NCBI RefSeq assembly: GCF_024207115.1
Contig: NZ_CP100128.1
Coordinates: 496,001-560,000, forward strand
DNA length: 64,000 bases
Origin: Chromobacterium sp. IIBBL 290-4
Lineage (GTDB): Bacteria; Pseudomonadota; Gammaproteobacteria; Burkholderiales; Chromobacteriaceae
Direction of reading: 5' to 3'
Shown here one piece after another: positions 60,722-64,000 of the stretch. Position numbers and translations under genes: made by a program. The number at the start of each line of letters is the position of its first letter. Positions within the stretch are counted from its first letter, which is position 1. Below the pieces are notes generated by a model. It did no database searches. It was given only the letters and a program-made list of their open reading frames with translations, and was not told the DNA's origin.

Positions 60722-60966
60722 GGGCATCTGGGCAAGCTTCAAAGCTTGCCCACGCGCTTGCCGTACATGGCTACCCGTGGGCAAATCAAGATTTGCCCGC
60801 CCTACTGGTCCTCTTCTCGACAGCCGGTCGATTTGGATTCGACCGATTTTGCAGGGTGGAATCCCGGCCATGCCGGGAGTTCCACCGCAATGAGCTCCAC
60901 CGAATGCATCCCCTCAATGCGCTCCACCGCAATGGCGGATCGCCCCGTTGGGGCATCCGCCCTACA
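60722..60966. repeat. dispersed TAGGGTGG repeat R2, copy 3
   Basis: The longest R2 block. GGGCAAGCTTCAAAGCTTGCCC, GTGGGCAAAT-CAAG-ATTTGCCC, the GATTTGGATTCGACC segment, the CCCGGCCATGCCGGG hairpin and the GGGGCATCCGCCC end follow one another. The region between the antitoxin and the next gene holds no other feature. Confidence 0.82.
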
Positions 60967-61000
60967 ACTTGCTGCCAGATGGCCATTTCGCGCAGATCAT

Positions 61001-61031
61001 AAAAAAAACCCGGCGTCTCAACCGGGGTTTT
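61001..61031 (-). terminator. terminator of the FabMG-like gene
   Basis: CCCGG and CCGGG arms with a short loop, followed on the minus strand by TTTTTTTT. It lies 19 bp after the stop at 61050. Confidence 0.78.
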
Positions 61032-61049
61032 ATTGGCTTGAACGTTCGC

Positions 61050-62366
61050 TCAGCCGTGCATACGCGCCAGCTGGCGGGCGATGATGTCGTGGTTGAGCCA
61101 TAGCACCGGGGCCGAAGGCGCGGCGGCTTCGCCGAACATCAGCGGGCCGGTGCCTTCCAGCACCAGGCTGCTCAGCAGGTCGGTCACCAGCGCGTTGCGG
61201 TCTTTATGCTTGCTGGTGATGTCTTCGGAGGTGCCTATCATCACCTCGGCCAGTTCCGGCGAGTTGTCCATCGGCCAGGCCGGGAAGTCGCGGAAGGTCT
61301 GCATGGTCGCGCTGGTATTGTAGGCCTCGATCTGCGACAGCAGATCCGCCACCGAATAGCCGTCTTGCAGCAGCGCTTCGCAGGCCGCCCATTGCGCTTC
61401 CGCCCAGTTGCCGCCGCCTTCCTGCTTCAGCGCCTTCAGCAGCGGGAACAGCGACAGCTCCACGCCGACGAAGATGTCGGACGAATTGGTGCGGATTTCC
61501 GGGCAGTTGAACACCGTGGCCTTGACGCCTTGCGACCAGGCGGCGCGGGCGTGGTCTTCCAGCCGCTTCTTGGCGCGGCCCTGGGTGTAGTTGGTATAGG
61601 TCTGCCACTGGTATTGGCCGTCGATCAGAATCTCGGTGCCGTGATAGCCGTAAGCCGTGTAGCGCGCCTGGCCGCCAGTGCGTTCCAGCCGCTCGCGCAG
61701 CGCGGCGCTGCCTTCGATCAGGTACTGGAAAGTATTGGCGGTGACTTCATCGAAGTTTTGCAGGATCAGCTTGCCCAGGTCGCTGTCCAGCAGCGCGCGC
61801 GTGGACAGGAAACGGTCGCCGCGGCCTTTGTAGATGCGGTTGGCGATGGCCAGGAACACTTTCACCTTGGGGATGCCGCCGGCCATGGTGTGGGCGAACA
61901 GCACATTGCCGCCGTCTTTCACCAGCGGGTCCAGTTGGGCCATCACTTCGGCCACGCCTTGCTTGAAACGCGCCACGCCGGCCTGGCGGCAGCGCTCCAC
62001 TTGCGCCCAGTCCAGCTTTTGTTCTTGCCAGTTCTTCAGCGTCAGCGGCGCCAGCAGCTCGGTCGGCGTCGCTTCGCCCGCCGGCGCGTCCAGGTCGAAA
62101 CCGGCCATCAGCGGCACATTGATCACCTTGCCGCCCAGACGCGCCTCGGCTTCAGCCAGTTCTTCGGCGTTCAGCGGGCGCAGGCTGTTGTCGGCCTCGC
62201 GGCGGCCCACGGTCAGACCGATGATGGTCATGCCGGCTTCGCGCGCCTGGTTGATCAGGCCGTTGGCGTAGCCGCGGCCAAACAGTTCGCCAAACAGGAC
62301 GAACACATCGCCTTGGCGGAACAATTGGCCTTGCGGGAGGTTTCTCAGGGATGTCGGTGCATTCAC
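61050..62366 (-). CDS. FabMG-like enoyl reductase family protein
   Basis: A 438-residue cytoplasmic protein starting (GTG at 62366) MNAPTSLRNLPQGQLFRQGDVFVLFGELFGRGYANGLI. It contains TIIGLTVGRREADNSLRPL, NVLFAHTMAGGIPKVKVFL, YGYHGTEILIDGQYQWQTYT and VFNCPEIRTNSSDIFVGVELSLFP. I recall this pattern from proteins named enoyl-ACP reductase FabMG family, but I cannot confirm the activity from the sequence. The GTG start was chosen because upstream codons run through promoter-like sequence. It stands alone. Confidence 0.55.
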   Translation of the reverse strand: MNAPTSLRNLPQGQLFRQGDVFVLFGELFGRGYANGLINQAREAGMTIIGLTVGRREADNSLRPLNAEELAEAEARLGGKVINVPLMAGFDLDAPAGEATPTELLAPLTLKNWQEQKLDWAQVERCRQAGVARFKQGVAEVMAQLDPLVKDGGNVLFAHTMAGGIPKVKVFLAIANRIYKGRGDRFLSTRALLDSDLGKLILQNFDEVTANTFQYLIEGSAALRERLERTGGQARYTAYGYHGTEILIDGQYQWQTYTNYTQGRAKKRLEDHARAAWSQGVKATVFNCPEIRTNSSDIFVGVELSLFPLLKALKQEGGGNWAEAQWAACEALLQDGYSVADLLSQIEAYNTSATMQTFRDFPAWPMDNSPELAEVMIGTSEDITSKHKDRNALVTDLLSSLVLEGTGPLMFGEAAAPSAPVLWLNHDIIARQLARMHG

Positions 62367-62478
62367 GGCGCGTCGCTCGGATAGGTCAAAGGCTCTAATT
62401 CTAATGTCAAGCGGACGCGGCGGCAATTCAGCGCTTACGCGGCCGGAGGCCTGCCAGCCCCCGGCAAGGGCTCACGCG

Positions 62479-63669
62479 CTAGGGCATGATCTCGACGTAC
62501 TCGTACACCTCGCAATCGCGCAATTGCTTGCGCGCCGCCAGGCTGGCTCGCTCAAACCAGGCTTGCGGGCCATGGCGGTCTATCTCCTGGCCGATGAAGC
62601 ACAGCAGCTCGCAGATCGGCTCCACCACGTTCTGGCGGTAGCGGGCGTCGTTTTTCTCATAGCCCAGATAGAGGTTTTTCATGCAATTGCCGCGGCACCA
62701 GCTGTAGGCCTCGCAGCCAGGGCAGGGCATGGCCGGCGTGGCTTGCAGCGGGCTGGCGCGCAGCCAGTTGCCTTTCACGTCGCCCATTTTCATTTGCGGC
62801 AGATACATCATGTCCGGGCAGGGGTAGATTTCGCCGCTGGGCATGACATTGAGCAGATGGGTGGAGACCCGGCATTGGGTGCGGCCGGCGTAAAGCTCCT
62901 GGGCGCGATCCGGAAACAGCTTGTTGCGGACGATGCCCATCAGGGGAATCAGCGGGTAAAGGCGGTCGGTAGCGGCGAAAAAACGGGCGATCAGCTGGCG
63001 CAGCACCGCTTTGCGCTGGTCCAGCGACGCCTGGCCGTACATTTCGTCGGCCACGAACTGCCAGTACAGATAATCAAAAGGCGAATCTTCAGCCAGCAAT
63101 TGGTCCAGCTCTTCAAAACTGGTATCCGGATTGCCCCAGGTGACGCGCGCGGTCAGCGTGCCGCCCAGCAAGGGCCGAACCTTGGCGAGGTTGCGCATCA
63201 CCTGCCGGTAAATGCCGCGGCCGCGGTAGCCGTCGGTAATGGCTTCGCCGCCGTCTATCGACACCAGCACATTGGACAGGCGCGCCAGCGCCCAGGCTGG
63301 CATATCGTCCAGCAGCGTGCCATTGGTTTGCAGTTGAAAACGGAAGCTGGGGAAACGGCGCATCGCCTCCAGCATCAGCGGCTGGTTCAGCGTCGGCTCG
63401 CCGCCGTAGAAAGTGATGTATACGTCTTTGCCAGCCAAATGGGCATCGACAAAGGCGGCCAGCTGTTCAATGTCGTACTGGATTTCGGTTTGCGAGCCCA
63501 GCACCTCGCCGACGCCCAGCGAGCAATAGGTGCACTTGAGATTGCATTTCAGCGTGGTGAGCAGTTGCAGCTCCGCCCGCGCGCCGACGATGGGCGGTTC
63601 GGCGCCGGCCTTGGGCGGGCAGGAATCGTGAAAATGGACGGGGGCCAGCGGCAAAGGGGAAGCGATCAT
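62479..63669 (-). CDS. radical SAM/SPASM domain protein
   Basis: A 396-residue protein. The radical SAM cluster motif is CNLKCTYC near residue 42-49, followed by YITFYGGEPTLN and VSIDGG. The SPASM region has CRVSTHLLNVMPSGEIYPCPD with later Cys in CPGC, SWCRGNC and a PICELLC. Many such proteins modify ribosomal peptides or enzymes, but no precursor gene is seen next to it. GGAG lies 8 nt before the ATG at 63669. It may act on a distant substrate. Confidence 0.85.
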   Translation of the reverse strand: MIASPLPLAPVHFHDSCPPKAGAEPPIVGARAELQLLTTLKCNLKCTYCSLGVGEVLGSQTEIQYDIEQLAAFVDAHLAGKDVYITFYGGEPTLNQPLMLEAMRRFPSFRFQLQTNGTLLDDMPAWALARLSNVLVSIDGGEAITDGYRGRGIYRQVMRNLAKVRPLLGGTLTARVTWGNPDTSFEELDQLLAEDSPFDYLYWQFVADEMYGQASLDQRKAVLRQLIARFFAATDRLYPLIPLMGIVRNKLFPDRAQELYAGRTQCRVSTHLLNVMPSGEIYPCPDMMYLPQMKMGDVKGNWLRASPLQATPAMPCPGCEAYSWCRGNCMKNLYLGYEKNDARYRQNVVEPICELLCFIGQEIDRHGPQAWFERASLAARKQLRDCEVYEYVEIMP

Positions 63670-63776
63670 CTTGAAGCTCCGGTTGGTCAAACCGGGCATC
63701 TTGCTCCCGCCGCTCGCCGGACTTCTTGATCTGCGCCAAACGGGGCCGCCTTGCCGCGCGGCCCCAAACGGAACCC

Positions 63777-64000
63777 TTACAACCGATATTGCTTGAGCGT
63801 GGCGATTTGCTGATTGGCCAGATCATCCAGCCGCACCGCGCTATTGGCTGCCTCCTGCGCGGCGGAGGATGATTCCTCGGTCATCTGCGCGATCTGCTCC
63901 ACCCTTTGAGCGATATTGTTGGTGGCGTCGCCCTGCTCCTTGATGGCGCCGGATATCTCGGCCACCATGCCCACTGTTTCCTCGGTCGCCTGGCCGATCT
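63777..64000 (-). CDS. methyl-accepting chemotaxis protein (C-terminal part)
   Basis: Only the last 74 codons lie in the window; the gene continues beyond its right edge. The visible sequence QATEETVGMVAEISGAIKEQG, IAQRVEQIAQMTEESSSAAQEAAN and LKQYRL fits the methylation-helix bundle of chemoreceptors. It is distinct from the two receptors at 29481-33683. Confidence 0.85.
   Translation of the reverse strand, partial: IGQATEETVGMVAEISGAIKEQGDATNNIAQRVEQIAQMTEESSSAAQEAANSAVRLDDLANQQIATLKQYRL

Overview
The window reads as a chromosomal segment of a betaproteobacterium of the order Neisseriales, most likely Chromobacterium or a close relative. This rests on the GC-rich codon use, the sdh-gltA-sucAB-lpd-sucCD supercluster, the gene content of the isc operon and the general look of the proteins. 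No database search was possible, so the genus is an inference.

Layout. 1-1500: the 5' part of a 16S rRNA gene on the minus strand with its leader, boxA and P1-type promoter. 1590-6300: minus-strand housekeeping genes (glutathione peroxidase-like, thioredoxin, gltS, an RlmK-like methyltransferase, coaD, a PhnB-like protein). 6400-12330: a complete dppABCDF-type dipeptide importer. 12500-13620: a ketoacyl synthase III-like enzyme. 13825-19520: iscR-iscS-iscU-iscA-hscB-hscA-fdx-iscX, with a near-perfect IscR type 1 site over the promoter and a terminator at the end. 19600-20950: a glutathione S-transferase and udk.

21000-27030 is the most interesting region. It is a minus-strand peptide natural-product locus that looks like an undescribed graspetide (omega-ester/amide-linked RiPP) system. 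It holds an MvdD-like ATP-grasp ligase and a 72-residue precursor with three TTLAIGEE-type cores. It also holds a 58-residue second precursor with the same leader but a degenerate core, a C39-peptidase ABC exporter and its HlyD-type partner. Upstream lie a separate double-glycine-leader peptide and a 50-residue two-helix membrane protein that could be its immunity factor. Both graspetide leaders carry a double glycine, which fits cleavage by the exporter. A stem-loop with a T-rich tract lies between the precursor and ligase genes and could set their ratio.

27030-28250 is AT-rich and poor in genes. It has a 131-bp element with perfect 19-bp inverted ends, and a small gene ending in a T7 run beside a 26-bp perfect hairpin. 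28400-37030: two small lipoproteins, two tandem paralogous chemoreceptors, a LysR regulator divergent from an MFS transporter, and a TetR regulator. 37100-50160: the TCA supercluster on the minus strand (sdhCDAB-sdhE-gltA-sucA-sucB-small membrane protein-lpd-sucC-sucD). 50370-55160: a GntR regulator divergent from mdh, then prfB with its programmed +1 frameshift, then lysS.

55200-61000 is an accessory stretch. It holds a polysaccharide deacetylase-like protein, several unrecognised genes, a structured 5' leader, a toxin-antitoxin pair with an apparently leaderless toxin mRNA, and two families of dispersed repeats. One family has stems that differ between copies but stay self-complementary. 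The window closes with a FabMG-like protein, a radical SAM/SPASM protein and the 3' end of another chemoreceptor.
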